NCBI GenBank assembly: GCA_016720835.1
Contig: JADKJW010000002.1
Location: forward strand, 62,001-126,000
DNA length: 64,000 bases
Direction: 5' to 3'
From: Ignavibacteria bacterium
Lineage (GTDB): Bacteria; Bacteroidota; Ignavibacteria; SZUA-365
A model generated the notes under the pieces. It was given only the letters and a program-made list of their open reading frames with translations, did no database searches and was not told the origin of the DNA. The stretch's first letter is position 1, and each line of letters begins with the position of its first letter. Position numbers and translations under genes: made by a program. Positions 17,772-26,900 of this stretch are shown here, piece after piece.

Positions 17772-18956
17772 TCATTTGATTCTCTCGCCACGGACGAGAA
17801 TACCCCGGGTTGCATCGTAGCCAACGGCAAATACAGAATTCGGTAATACGGAGAGACCTTTCAGAGGGGAAGGATAATTTGTCCCCAGCTCTCGGAATAC
17901 TTTCCACGTGCTGCCGTTGAAATGTGCCATTAGCATGCGGTCTCCAACGACAAACACGTTATTCCTGCGCGATCCTCTCATTCTGAACGGAGTGAGTGAG
18001 TAAAGATTCGAGTGACTTGTCCGAGCCAGTGACCCGTCGCCCTCCCGTTTTTCGAAAACTGTCTCGGTTGTCCATGAGGATACGGCGAGAAAATAGTTTC
18101 CGACCGAATACGGATACAGTGTGTAGACGGTACCATTGTACGGTTGTTCCGAACCTTGCCCGAATTCATTCGACCATACAGTCTCCCATTTTCCTGTGGA
18201 TTCCCTGTACACCAGAATTGCAGATCGGAGTTGGTCCGGTACACGAGCAATCGCCCAGAGTTCTTTCTCGCCAGCATCCTCCACCCCCCACATATCCATG
18301 ATCTCGTATGGGTACTTGAAACCGCTCTGCGTTCTCGTAAAACTATTTCCGTCCCAGTGCAGGATGATATCCCCTGAACCTGCGAAATAGATATCCCTGG
18401 GGGAAAATCCGAAGATACGACGAAGACCGCCACTTGCTTCCTTGATGAATGCCGATCGCCATTCCTTGCCGTCCCAGTGCGCGTATGAGTTCGCATAACT
18501 GGTCATCCAGACATCGTTTGGCGCGAAGGCAAACACACCTTCTATCCACATCTTGATGACCTGACCGGAACTGTTCACGGTTGGGATTGTGACCAGGCTC
18601 CACTTTGTCCCATCCCAATGCGCGGCACCACAGCGGTTGGCATCGTCCGGCTGCCCCGTAGAATCGAAAGGTATGAGTTTTCCAACCGCCCAGACGTCAC
18701 TGTCGTTTATGGCGAACACATCACGCAGATCGCTGTTTTCGAGATATGTCACCTCCCAGCGGAAGTCGTGGCTTGTCGTGTCCACCGGCTGCACAGGTTC
18801 CACGACAGGCGGCGTCACGGGCGCATCCTTGGAGCAGGAAGCGACAAGCGTCATCAACAACAGGAAGGGACAGATCGTGAAGCAGAAATGAGCACGGAGC
18901 TTGTTCACCCTCTTGCCCGGCCATCGCGCTGCTGCTATCGCTTGAAATCGAAACAT
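17772..18956 (-). CDS. Beta-propeller-like lipoprotein, lower-GC insert
   Basis: This protein of about 394 residues has a lipobox (FLLLMTLVASC) followed by an acidic/proline linker. Repeated blade-like units follow, with recurring W..V....SG and HWDG(T/K/N) patterns: AAHWDGTKWSLV, YAHWDGKEWRSA, ILHWDGNSFTRT, MAHFNGSTWKVF. This implies a surface beta-propeller. The ATG at 18956 gives a long n-region; a GTG at 18908 would give a textbook lipoprotein signal with Cys25, and an ATG at 18974 is also possible. Base composition is visibly more AT-rich than its neighbours. It lies between two copies of a 33-nt direct repeat, suggesting insertion by recombination. Confidence 0.75.
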   Translation of the reverse strand: MFRFQAIAAARWPGKRVNKLRAHFCFTICPFLLLMTLVASCSKDAPVTPPVVEPVQPVDTTSHDFRWEVTYLENSDLRDVFAINDSDVWAVGKLIPFDSTGQPDDANRCGAAHWDGTKWSLVTIPTVNSSGQVIKMWIEGVFAFAPNDVWMTSYANSYAHWDGKEWRSAFIKEASGGLRRIFGFSPRDIYFAGSGDIILHWDGNSFTRTQSGFKYPYEIMDMWGVEDAGEKELWAIARVPDQLRSAILVYRESTGKWETVWSNEFGQGSEQPYNGTVYTLYPYSVGNYFLAVSSWTTETVFEKREGDGSLARTSHSNLYSLTPFRMRGSRRNNVFVVGDRMLMAHFNGSTWKVFRELGTNYPSPLKGLSVLPNSVFAVGYDATRGILVRGERIK

Positions 18957-18982
18957 GGGCTGATGAGTCATCATAATGTTTG

Positions 18983-18988
18983 GAAATA
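18983..18988 (-). promoter_or_regulatory. Putative -10 element (TATTTC) upstream of the propeller lipoprotein
   Basis: The minus strand reads CGCCATATTTCCAAAC, 26 nt before the ATG at 18956. It is one of the recurring TAT(N)T(T/C) elements. Confidence 0.35.
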
Positions 18989-19024
18989 TGGCGATAAAGG
19001 ACAACATATCCGAAATGTTTGGCT

Positions 19025-19057
19025 CTCGATGCCCTCATCGCCGAGGCGACGAAGAAA
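19025..19057 (+). repeat. 33-nt direct repeat, copy 2
   Basis: Identical to 17709-17741. Here the following codon is CAG instead of TAG and there is no gene in frame upstream, so this copy is a non-coding remnant of the end of a thioredoxin-fold gene. It lies between the propeller lipoprotein and the PaaG-like gene. Confidence 0.93.
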
Positions 19058-19137
19058 CAGCTCCCTTCAGAAAGTCACCGAGACAGCCCTGCCGTCGCAG
19101 TTTCTCTTCATCTGCGACATCTGCGACATCTGCGGAT

Positions 19138-19926
19138 CTATCTTCCCTCGAACTTTGCGGGTCTTTTCTCCAGAAACGCGTTCTTCCCTTCCGCGTAATC
19201 GGCACCGTACCCGGCTTCCTCCTGCATCTTCTCTTCGAAGAGCAGCGACGTTTCCAGGTCCGACGACAGCGCGCGATTGAGCATTTCCTTGATGCGGCCG
19301 ATGGAGGCCGTCGGACCCTGCGCGAGGCGGGTGGCGACCGTCATGGTGTAGTCCATCAGCAGTTCGGGCGAGATGACGCGGTTCACGAGACCGATCTCCA
19401 CGGCCTCCTGCGCGTTGATGTCGCGGCCGGTGGCGCACAACTCGAACGCCCGCGCGTACCCCACCAGATGCGGCATGAACCACGACGAACCCGAATCGGG
19501 CACGAGACCGATGCGGATGAACACCTGGATGAGCTTCGCGCGTTCGGAGGCGAAACGCATGTCGCAGGCCAGCGCGAGCGAGAGCCCCGCGCCCGCGCAG
19601 GCGCCGTTGATCGCGGCGATGATGGGCTTCGGGAGCGCGCGCATCGCGCGGATCAGCGGATTGTAGCGGCGCTGCAGGCTGTCGGCGAGCGACCGCTCGG
19701 GATCGTCAGAGATGTCCTTGAGATCCTGCCCTGAACAGAAGGCCCGGCCGGCGCCCGTGAGCACGACCGCCCGCACGCTCGCGTCGTCGCGCGCGTAGTC
19801 GAAGACGGCCAGGAGGTCCGCGGAGAGCTGTTCGTTGAAGGCGTTCAGCACATCGGGACGGTTGAGCGTGACGGTGAGCACGCCCTCGTGCAGGGTGGCG
19901 AGGATGCTGTCGTATGTCGGTGTCAT
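19138..19926 (-). CDS. Enoyl-CoA hydratase/isomerase family protein, PaaG-like
   Basis: This 262-residue crotonase-fold enzyme has an oxyanion-hole segment GAGRAFCSGQDLKDIS, in which the SGQDL form is typical of PaaG-type isomerases. The second block is KPIIAAINGACAGAGLSLALACDMRFAS. The C-terminal helices run LAQGPTASIGRIKEMLNRALSSDLETSLLFEEKMQ. A Glu is absent at the usual hydratase position and an Asp follows (LVPDSGSSWFMPHLVG), which also favours isomerase chemistry; substrate remains unknown. The start overlaps the stop of the small protein gene upstream (ATGA). It is the last gene of the mutL directon. Confidence 0.88.
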   Translation of the reverse strand: MTPTYDSILATLHEGVLTVTLNRPDVLNAFNEQLSADLLAVFDYARDDASVRAVVLTGAGRAFCSGQDLKDISDDPERSLADSLQRRYNPLIRAMRALPKPIIAAINGACAGAGLSLALACDMRFASERAKLIQVFIRIGLVPDSGSSWFMPHLVGYARAFELCATGRDINAQEAVEIGLVNRVISPELLMDYTMTVATRLAQGPTASIGRIKEMLNRALSSDLETSLLFEEKMQEEAGYGADYAEGKNAFLEKRPAKFEGR

Positions 19927-20243
19927 CGTGCGGACTTTCGCTGTGTGGTCGATGTTTTGGATGTTCGGATCTTTTTCTTCGATGGCGGCGCGGCGCTCTC
20001 CGCGGGGGAAGCTGCTTCCGCGTCCGTTTCCATTACCGCAGACTCTTTCGCATCGATTTCGCGCACGGCCGCGAGCAGCGCGCCCATGAACGGGTCGGCC
20101 TCGACGCGGCGCATGGCGATGCGCAGTTTCTCGTCGTCCGTCAATGCGGACCACCGCCTGCCGAATTCCGTTTCCGCGTCCGACGCGGTGCGCGTACAGT
20201 CGCAATCATGCGCTTCCGGATTCTGTTTATTCTTGGCGGGCAT
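19923..20243 (-). CDS. Small hypothetical protein between mutL and the PaaG-like gene
   Basis: This 106-residue hydrophilic protein starts MPAKNKQNPEAHDCDC. It has a central folded-looking segment (EFGRRWSALTDDEKLRIAMRRVEADPFMGALLAAVREIDA) and an Ala/Ser/Lys-rich basic tail. It starts 11 nt after the mutL stop and overlaps the next gene by 4 nt, so it is probably translated in an operon. I do not recognise the family. Confidence 0.65.
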   Translation of the reverse strand: MPAKNKQNPEAHDCDCTRTASDAETEFGRRWSALTDDEKLRIAMRRVEADPFMGALLAAVREIDAKESAVMETDAEAASPAESAAPPSKKKIRTSKTSTTQRKSAR

Positions 20244-20254
20244 GGGGGTTCTCC

Positions 20255-22099
20255 TCAACTGGTGCGCCCGAAGCGGCGGTCGAGTTCGCCGAGGGCGAGT
20301 TTGACGAGGACGGGTCTGCCGTGCGGACACACGAAGGGATTCGAAGTCGCGAAGAGCTGGTCGATAAGGATCTGCATTTCAGGCGGACTGAGCTTCTCGC
20401 CGGTCTTGATCGCCGCCCGGCACCCGTACGACGCCGCGACGTTGTGCCGGATATCCGTCAGTCCGGAGGCCTCGTATTCGCGGTACTGTTCGATCATCTC
20501 CTCGAGGATGGATTCCTCCATGCCGATGCGCACATCCTGCGGCACCGCCTCGACGGTCACGAAGTTCGGCGCGGTGAGCCGGATCACGAAGCCGAGCTGG
20601 GCGAGTTCGCCGGTGATGGTGTCGAGCAGCGCCATGTCGCCCTGCGACACGCGCATCGTGTGCGGAAAAAGGAGCTGCTGCGAAAACGGCGCGGCGTGCG
20701 CGAGCGCGGCAAGTGCCTTTTCGTACAGGATGCGCTCGTGCGCCACGTGCTGATCGATGATCATCAGCCCCGATTTAATCGGCGTGAAGATGTACTTGTT
20801 GTGCAGCTGCCAGAGGAACTGCGTGTCGGACACCGGCTTCTCGCTCGGCAGCAGCACGAGGTCGTCTTCGGCTCCATCGCCGCCCTGCCCCGCATCGACG
20901 CCCATCGAACGGAACAACGTATCGACGGTATCCGCGTCAAGCCGCCGGCCTGCCACGGGACGATCCACATTCATGTCCCGCCCCAGCGAGGAGTAAGAAT
21001 CATAGCGCGGCTGCGGCCGCTGCGGGTCTTCTTCGGGACTGCCGAGCCGCGTGCGCGTGAGCGACGAATCGTCCTGCGTCAGGTCCCGGAAATGCATCGA
21101 CGGCGTCAGGTCCGTGCGGTACAGGCTGCGCCGAACGACGGCGTTGAGCATGGTGTACACGTTGCGCTCGTTCGAGAACTTCACCTCGAGCTTCTGCGGA
21201 TGCACGTTCACATCGATGCCGCGGGGATCCAGATTCAGGAAGAGCATGTACATCGGGTACTCGCCCTGCGACACCATGTTCTCGTACGAACTCACAATGG
21301 CGTGGTTGAGCAGGCGGCTCACGACAAAGCGTCCGTTGACGAAGAGGAACTGTTCGCCGCGCGTGCGCTTCGCGAAGTTGGGACGTCCCACGAAGCCGCC
21401 CACGGTCATCATGTCGTTCTCCTCGCGCACCTCGATGAGCGACTCCGCGATCTTGTCGCCGAAGAGGTACGCCACGCGCCCGCGCAGCGTGGCGGGATGC
21501 GCGTCCCAGATCGTCTCGCCGTCGGAGATGAAGGTGACGCGGAGATCGGGGTAGGAGAGGATGCAGCGCTGCACGGTGTCGGCGATGTGCCGGTACTCGG
21601 TGGAGTCGGCCTTGAGGAACTGTCGCCGCGCCGGCGTGTTGTAGAACAGCGTCTTCACCGCGATGGACGTGCCGATATCGCCCTGCGTGCGCGTGGTTTC
21701 CTCGATGGTCCCGCCTTCGATGCGCACGAGCATCGCGGTATCCTCGCCCGGCGTGCGCGTCTTCAATTCCACCTTGGCGACGGACGCGATGGACGGCAGC
21801 GCCTCGCCGCGGAAGCCGAGCGTGATGATGCGCTCGAGGTCGGCCGCGCTGCTGATCTTGCTCGTCGCGTGCCGCTCGAAGGCGAGCAGCGCGTCGGTTT
21901 CCGTCATGCCCGACCCGTCGTCCACCACCTGCACGAGACTCTTCCCCGCCGCGCCGATGATGACGGTCACATGCTGCGCGCCGGCGTCAATGCTGTTCTC
22001 GACCAGTTCCTTGACGATCGATTCCGGACGCTGCACCACCTCGCCCGCGGCGATCTGATTCGCGAGGAAGTCGGGGAGCCGGTGAATGACGGACATCAT
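20255..22099 (-). CDS. mutL: DNA mismatch repair protein MutL
   Basis: MutL couples MutS mismatch recognition to strand removal. The 614-residue protein has the GHKL ATPase motifs ELVENSIDAGA, VDDGSGM and GFRGEALPSI. A variable linker follows, then the C-terminal dimerisation/endonuclease domain. That domain carries DQHVAHERILYEK, a variant of the DQHA(x)2E(x)4E metal motif, plus CPHGRPV near the end. This suggests a nicking MutL as in organisms lacking MutH. The start is one of two adjacent ATGs (22099, 22096) directly before VIHRLPDFLANQIAAGEV. Just upstream is an AT-rich micro-repeat tract. Confidence 0.96.
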   Translation of the reverse strand: MMSVIHRLPDFLANQIAAGEVVQRPESIVKELVENSIDAGAQHVTVIIGAAGKSLVQVVDDGSGMTETDALLAFERHATSKISSAADLERIITLGFRGEALPSIASVAKVELKTRTPGEDTAMLVRIEGGTIEETTRTQGDIGTSIAVKTLFYNTPARRQFLKADSTEYRHIADTVQRCILSYPDLRVTFISDGETIWDAHPATLRGRVAYLFGDKIAESLIEVREENDMMTVGGFVGRPNFAKRTRGEQFLFVNGRFVVSRLLNHAIVSSYENMVSQGEYPMYMLFLNLDPRGIDVNVHPQKLEVKFSNERNVYTMLNAVVRRSLYRTDLTPSMHFRDLTQDDSSLTRTRLGSPEEDPQRPQPRYDSYSSLGRDMNVDRPVAGRRLDADTVDTLFRSMGVDAGQGGDGAEDDLVLLPSEKPVSDTQFLWQLHNKYIFTPIKSGLMIIDQHVAHERILYEKALAALAHAAPFSQQLLFPHTMRVSQGDMALLDTITGELAQLGFVIRLTAPNFVTVEAVPQDVRIGMEESILEEMIEQYREYEASGLTDIRHNVAASYGCRAAIKTGEKLSPPEMQILIDQLFATSNPFVCPHGRPVLVKLALGELDRRFGRTS

Positions 22100-22180
22100 G
22101 GATTTCGGATTGCGGATTGACGATTGCGGATTGAAGATTTCGGATTCGAAGATTTCGGATTGCGGATTGACGATTTTGAA
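22100..22180 (+). repeat. Degenerate short tandem repeats (GGATTTCGGATTGC-type)
   Basis: Units such as GGATTGCGGATTGACGATT and GAAGATTTCGGATT repeat with small variation over about 80 nt just upstream of mutL. The tract is AT-rich compared with its surroundings. Similar text-like micro-repeats occur at 41842-42020 and 62293-62356. Confidence 0.8.
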
Positions 22181-22325
22181 TTTCTTGTCACCCCGGGCGG
22201 AGGCGCCGCAGGCGACGGAGTCGAGGAGTCGGATTGAATGCGGGAGAGCGCAGTCGGCGCTACGTGATGCACACCATGAGAAGAACACAAGCGCCGGAGG
22301 AAAGATTCATGCGGCGGATTCCTGA

Positions 22326-23300
22326 CTATTCAGCTACGTCTTCTTCAGCCGAAAACGCCTCGAAGAGGGCATCCACGAAGGCCTCGCTGTCGAACACCTG
22401 CAGGTCGTCGATCTTCTCGCCGACACCGATGTACTTGACGGGCACGCCGAGTTCGCCGCTCACGCCGATCACGACGCCGCCCTTGGCGGTTCCATCGAGC
22501 TTGGTGATCACGAGGCCGGTCACCTCCACGGCCAGACTGAACTGCTGCGCCTGCTGGATGGCGTTCTGTCCCGTCGCCGCATCGAGCACGAGGAGTACTT
22601 CGTGCGGCGCGTCGGGCATGAGCTTGCCCATCACGCGCTTGATCTTCTTCAACTCCTCCATGAGGTTTGTTTTCGTGTGCAGACGGCCGGCGGTGTCGAT
22701 GATGACGACGTCGGCGTTTTTCGCGATCGCCGATTGGAGCGTGTCGTAGGCCACCGCCGCGGGATCGGAGCCGTGCTGCTGCTGGATGATGTCCACGTCC
22801 GCCCGCGTCGCCCACACCTCGAGCTGCTCGTTGGCCGCCGCGCGGAAGGTGTCGGCCGCGCCGATGACGACCTTCTTGCCCGAGCTGCGGTAATTGTACG
22901 CGAGCTTGCCGATGGTCGTGGTTTTCCCGACGCCGTTCACGCCGACCACCATGATGACGAAAGGCCGCGCGCCGTCCGGCACTTCGATGGCGATGCCGTT
23001 CGTGCGCACATCGCTCTTCTCGAAGAGCGCGGCAACCTCCTCCTTCATCAGGCGCAGCAGTTCCATCGCGTCCTCGTAGCGTTCTTTGCGCACGCGCTCG
23101 CGCACGCGGTCGATGATGCGCGTGGTGGTCGCGACGCCCACGTCCCCGAGAATGAGGATCTCCTCGATCTCGTCGAGCAGCGCGTCGTCGATCTTCCGTT
23201 TCGCCCGGATGACGCGGCTGACCTTGCGCATGACGTCGTCGCGCGTTTTCAGCAATCCTTCCTTGAGGCGCGTCAGTTTCAGCTTGTCGAGAAATCCCAT
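22326..23300 (-). CDS. ftsY: Signal recognition particle receptor FtsY
   Basis: FtsY is the membrane-associated SRP receptor GTPase that docks ribosome-nascent chains at the translocon. The 324 residues contain an N domain (MGFLDKLKLTRLKEGLLKTRDDV...). The G domain has P-loop GVNGVGKTTT, the DTFRAAANEQLEVWA insertion-box motif, DTAGR, TKLDGTAKGG and GVGEKIDDL. The acidic A domain found in E. coli is missing, as in many non-proteobacterial FtsY proteins. It starts 4 nt after the pgsA-like gene stop, so the two are tightly coupled. Confidence 0.96.
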   Translation of the reverse strand: MGFLDKLKLTRLKEGLLKTRDDVMRKVSRVIRAKRKIDDALLDEIEEILILGDVGVATTTRIIDRVRERVRKERYEDAMELLRLMKEEVAALFEKSDVRTNGIAIEVPDGARPFVIMVVGVNGVGKTTTIGKLAYNYRSSGKKVVIGAADTFRAAANEQLEVWATRADVDIIQQQHGSDPAAVAYDTLQSAIAKNADVVIIDTAGRLHTKTNLMEELKKIKRVMGKLMPDAPHEVLLVLDAATGQNAIQQAQQFSLAVEVTGLVITKLDGTAKGGVVIGVSGELGVPVKYIGVGEKIDDLQVFDSEAFVDALFEAFSAEEDVAE

Positions 23301-23304
23301 GGTA

Positions 23305-23880
23305 TCAGTCGTTCCGTGATGTCGTGATCAATGAATGAAACCGCTTCCCGTACCCGACGAGCGAGGCCGCCTGCATGGCGACGCTCAACGCGAGCATGCC
23401 GGCGAACACCGCGTCCGAGACGTCCGCCCGGTACAACGCCATGAGCAGCGTGAAGCCGATGGTCACCACGGCGGCCTTGCCGGTGTAGTTGCTTTGGACG
23501 AGGACGCCCGTGCGTTTCCGCAGATAGATGCCAGCAAGGAATATTGTCACATCGCGGACAAGAACCAACACCACGAACCAGACCGGGATCATCCCCTGCA
23601 CGAGCATCGCCAGCACCATGCCCGCGATGTACACCTTGTCCGCAAGCGGATCGATGACCCGTCCGATGTTGCTCTCCTGTCCGAACCTGCGCGCGATCCA
23701 GCCGTCGAGCAGGTCGGTGGCATAGGCGGCCCAGCACAACACAAAGACGGTGCCGCGCGGGACCGGCGTCTGAAAGAGCAGATACGCGACCGGCACGGCC
23801 ATCAGCATGCGCAGCATGCTGAACCCGTTGGAGACGGTCCACAGCCGTCCGGAAACTTCGGCGGGGTGCGTGGTGGTCAT
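23305..23880 (-). CDS. pgsA: CDP-alcohol phosphatidyltransferase (PgsA-like)
   Basis: This 191-residue integral membrane enzyme transfers a phosphatidyl group from CDP-diacylglycerol to an alcohol, most likely glycerol 3-phosphate in phospholipid synthesis. The signature D(x)2DG(x)2AR(x)8G(x)3D(x)3D is complete in DLLDGWIARRFGQESNIG plus RVIDPLADK. Four to five hydrophobic helices surround it. Substrate identity (PgsA against other CDP-alcohol transferases) is inferred from size and synteny with ftsY. The stop is 4 nt before ftsY. Confidence 0.85.
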   Translation of the reverse strand: MTTTHPAEVSGRLWTVSNGFSMLRMLMAVPVAYLLFQTPVPRGTVFVLCWAAYATDLLDGWIARRFGQESNIGRVIDPLADKVYIAGMVLAMLVQGMIPVWFVVLVLVRDVTIFLAGIYLRKRTGVLVQSNYTGKAAVVTIGFTLLMALYRADVSDAVFAGMLALSVAMQAASLVGYGKRFHSLITTSRND

Positions 23881-23910
23881 GACACGAGGTCCTTTCGCAT
23901 CCGCGCGTTC

Positions 23911-26900
23911 CTACCGGGCAACAGCGAACTTTCCGGTCTTCGGTGTCACTTCGCGTCCCTGACTGTCGAAACCCGTCGCGTGGAAGATGTACACTCCCGC
24001 GGGGATGCTCGATCCGTTTTCATCGAGCAGATTCCACTCCAGTCCGCCGTTCCCGTCGCTCTCTTCGATCTCCCGGATGAAGAGACCCGACACGGTGTAG
24101 ATGCGAATCTTCGCGCGGGCGGTGAGGTTCGCGAAAGTGATGAACTCCTGCGCGTCGCGCGCGCGCAGCGGATTCGGAAACACGAACACGTCGTCGAGGG
24201 TCTGCCGGTTCAGCACGACGCCCGCCGAACTTCCCGCGCCCGTCGTGAGCGGAATGCCGCCCGTGCAGACGACGCCATGAACGGCAAGGACATACTCCTT
24301 CCCGATGGCGCCGATGGGGCTGCTCGAGGCGGCCTGCACATGCACCAGGCGGGCATTCTGCGCGTCGACGCTCGCGCTCGCGGCTGCACCGAGCGGCTGG
24401 AACACATAGTTTGTCGCGACCTCCGCCGTCGCCTTCTCCACGGGGAGACTGAACAGCACGTCGAAGCCGCGGGGAGGGACGTAATCGACGCGCTCGATGA
24501 AGCATTCCGCGCGCCGTGTGTTCAGCACCTCGAACGGAGCGAAGACCTGCTCGTCGAAGGGCAGTCCCTCGGCATCGCGCAGATTCCTGACGCGCAGCGC
24601 ATCGCTGCCGTCGACGAGAGCACCGAAGGACAGGAGCAGCGAATGGCGGTCGAGCAGCGCCACGCTCTCCGGTGAACGCCCATCGTTGAGGATGAAGGAG
24701 CTCGCCGCGGGAATCACGGTGCCCATGTCCTGCGTCACGACGGCCTTCACCTGCCCGTTCTGCAGGAAGATCGCGGTGTCCAATTCCGGCAGGGCGTGAG
24801 GCGCGAAGATGCGCGAAAACATGCGCGGGCTCTCCGCAGGAGTGAGCGTAGAATCGAAGGCCGCGACGGCGTACACGTACGTCTGCCCGTGCACAATGTC
24901 GAAATCCGACACGGCAGTACTCTCCAGCGTGCCGAACAGTGACAGCGTCGACGCGGTCGCGCCCTTGTACAGGCGATAGCGCGCGGCGGGCGGATCGGAG
25001 GACCAGACAAGCCGGATGTGCGCGTCGTTGACGTAGGATGCGTCGAAGGACCGCATGAGCGGCGGCCCGGCGTACGGCAGATCGCGCTCGAACAACGACA
25101 CGCTGTCCTTTCCGGCGATCGCGAATTCCGCGACGCCGTTGCCGTCGAAGTCGGCGATCGTCGCGGCGTTCGTGTTGACGAGCGGCAGCGTGAAGGCGGG
25201 TCGGAACTGCTGCGACGCGCGGTCGTAATCGATCACGTACAGTTCCGGAAACACGGAGATCAGAAGCTCCGGGTCGGCGTCGGCATCGAGATTGCCGGTC
25301 GAGAGGCTGTTCTGGATGCGCGAGAAGGAGCCGTACTGGCTGCCTTCCTCGATGCCGAAGAAATGCTGCGACCACAGCGGCACGGCCTTGTTCTGCCCGT
25401 CCAGCCGGTAGATGCCGAAGTACCAGAACGGGATGACATCCTCGGGAAGTGTCCTGAACCCGATCGCGAACTCGTCGCTCCCGTCGCCGTCGAAGTCGCC
25501 CGCGGCGACGAAATCGCCGCCGTCCGCGTAGTCGTTCACCGTCGCCCACAGCGTGTGGAAGTTCCCGCCCCCGCTGCTCTCAACGATGAAGAAGTCCGCG
25601 TTCGAATCGCCGAAGAGCAGGTCGGTCCGGCCGTTGCGGTTGAAGTCGCCGATGGCGACGCGCGGACTGTTGAACACGCTTCGTCCCAAGCCGGGAACGC
25701 GTCGGATTGACGATGCTGCCGATGCGCGTGAGCTGCTTCGCAGGCGAGAGCGTGAACACCCCGACGGTGCTGTCGTTCACGACGGCAAGGACCTCCTCGG
25801 TCCCGTCGTTGTTGACGTCGGCGATGGTGATGGGCCAGAACTGATTCACGCTGTCCGCCCAGATCAGCGTCGAGGGAATGCTCCCGGCCGAGGGAGCCTC
25901 GTACAGAAATCCCTGCCGGACGAAGGAGGTGAGGAGATGCCGGCTCCCCGATCCCCCGAGGGCGCCGAAGCCGCGCGGGAACTGGTCGCGCTGCGCGGAT
26001 CCGCCGATCGACGCGAAGGACGTCCCGTTGAACTCCATCACGGAGAAGCGGCTGTCGTCGCTGTAGCTGTTGAACAGGAGTTCCGGCTTCCCGTTCGCGT
26101 TGAAATCCGGCGTGCCGGGGAACAGCCGCCCGAGCGGAAGCGCGTACGGTTTTTTTCGGAGTCCCGACTCCGGAATTGGCGGCGCCACGGTCAACTCGAA
26201 ATAGTTGATGCCGTCCTTCGCGATGCTCTCGACGCCGGCCGCGTTGGTCGCGGAGAGATAGAACTCGTAGGTCAGTCCCGGCTGCAGCGCGCCGCCTCCG
26301 ATGAAGCGGTAATGCGTGGTGCCGACGAACAGGTTGTTTTCCGTGGTCCCTTCGAGCGAGACGGCCGTCCAATCCGCTCCGCCTTTCGCGCGATAGTACG
26401 CCTTGCCGAGCGTGGGTTCGTCGGTGATGAAGCCGACGGCCACGCCGAAGAATCTGCTGTCGACCGAGGGGATGAAACCCACGCCGAGAAATTTCGGCGG
26501 CGTGCGCTTCACCGCGATCACCGTCCGGTCCTCGAGCGACACGCCCTTGTCGCTCTTCGCGCTCAGGCGCAACGTGTAGGTGGTGTCGCGCCAGGACGCG
26601 ATGTCGACGACGGCCAGCGTCTCGGCGATGGCCTGCCCTTTGCGGAAGGGCTGCAGAATGGTCCAGCGGGAAGGGTTGACGCCGGTGCCCACCTCCAGCG
26701 TGAAGCCCGTCATGAGCGGCGAAGCGGCGGTGCCGGTGACGGTGATCGTGCCGCCGGTGAACATCTGATCGGTTTTCGGCTCGATGATCTTCACGACGGT
26801 CGGCTGCTCCATGAGCACGGCGCGCGAGGCGTCCAGCAGTCCGGCGCCGAAGCGGTCATCCCACCCCTGCGCGCCGAGATCCGCCGCCGAGGCGATCAGC

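Noticed and set aside
17709..19057. Transposon target-site duplication
   Set aside because: 33 nt is far too long for a usual target duplication, and the insert has no transposase or terminal inverted repeats; recombination or paralogue loss is more likely.
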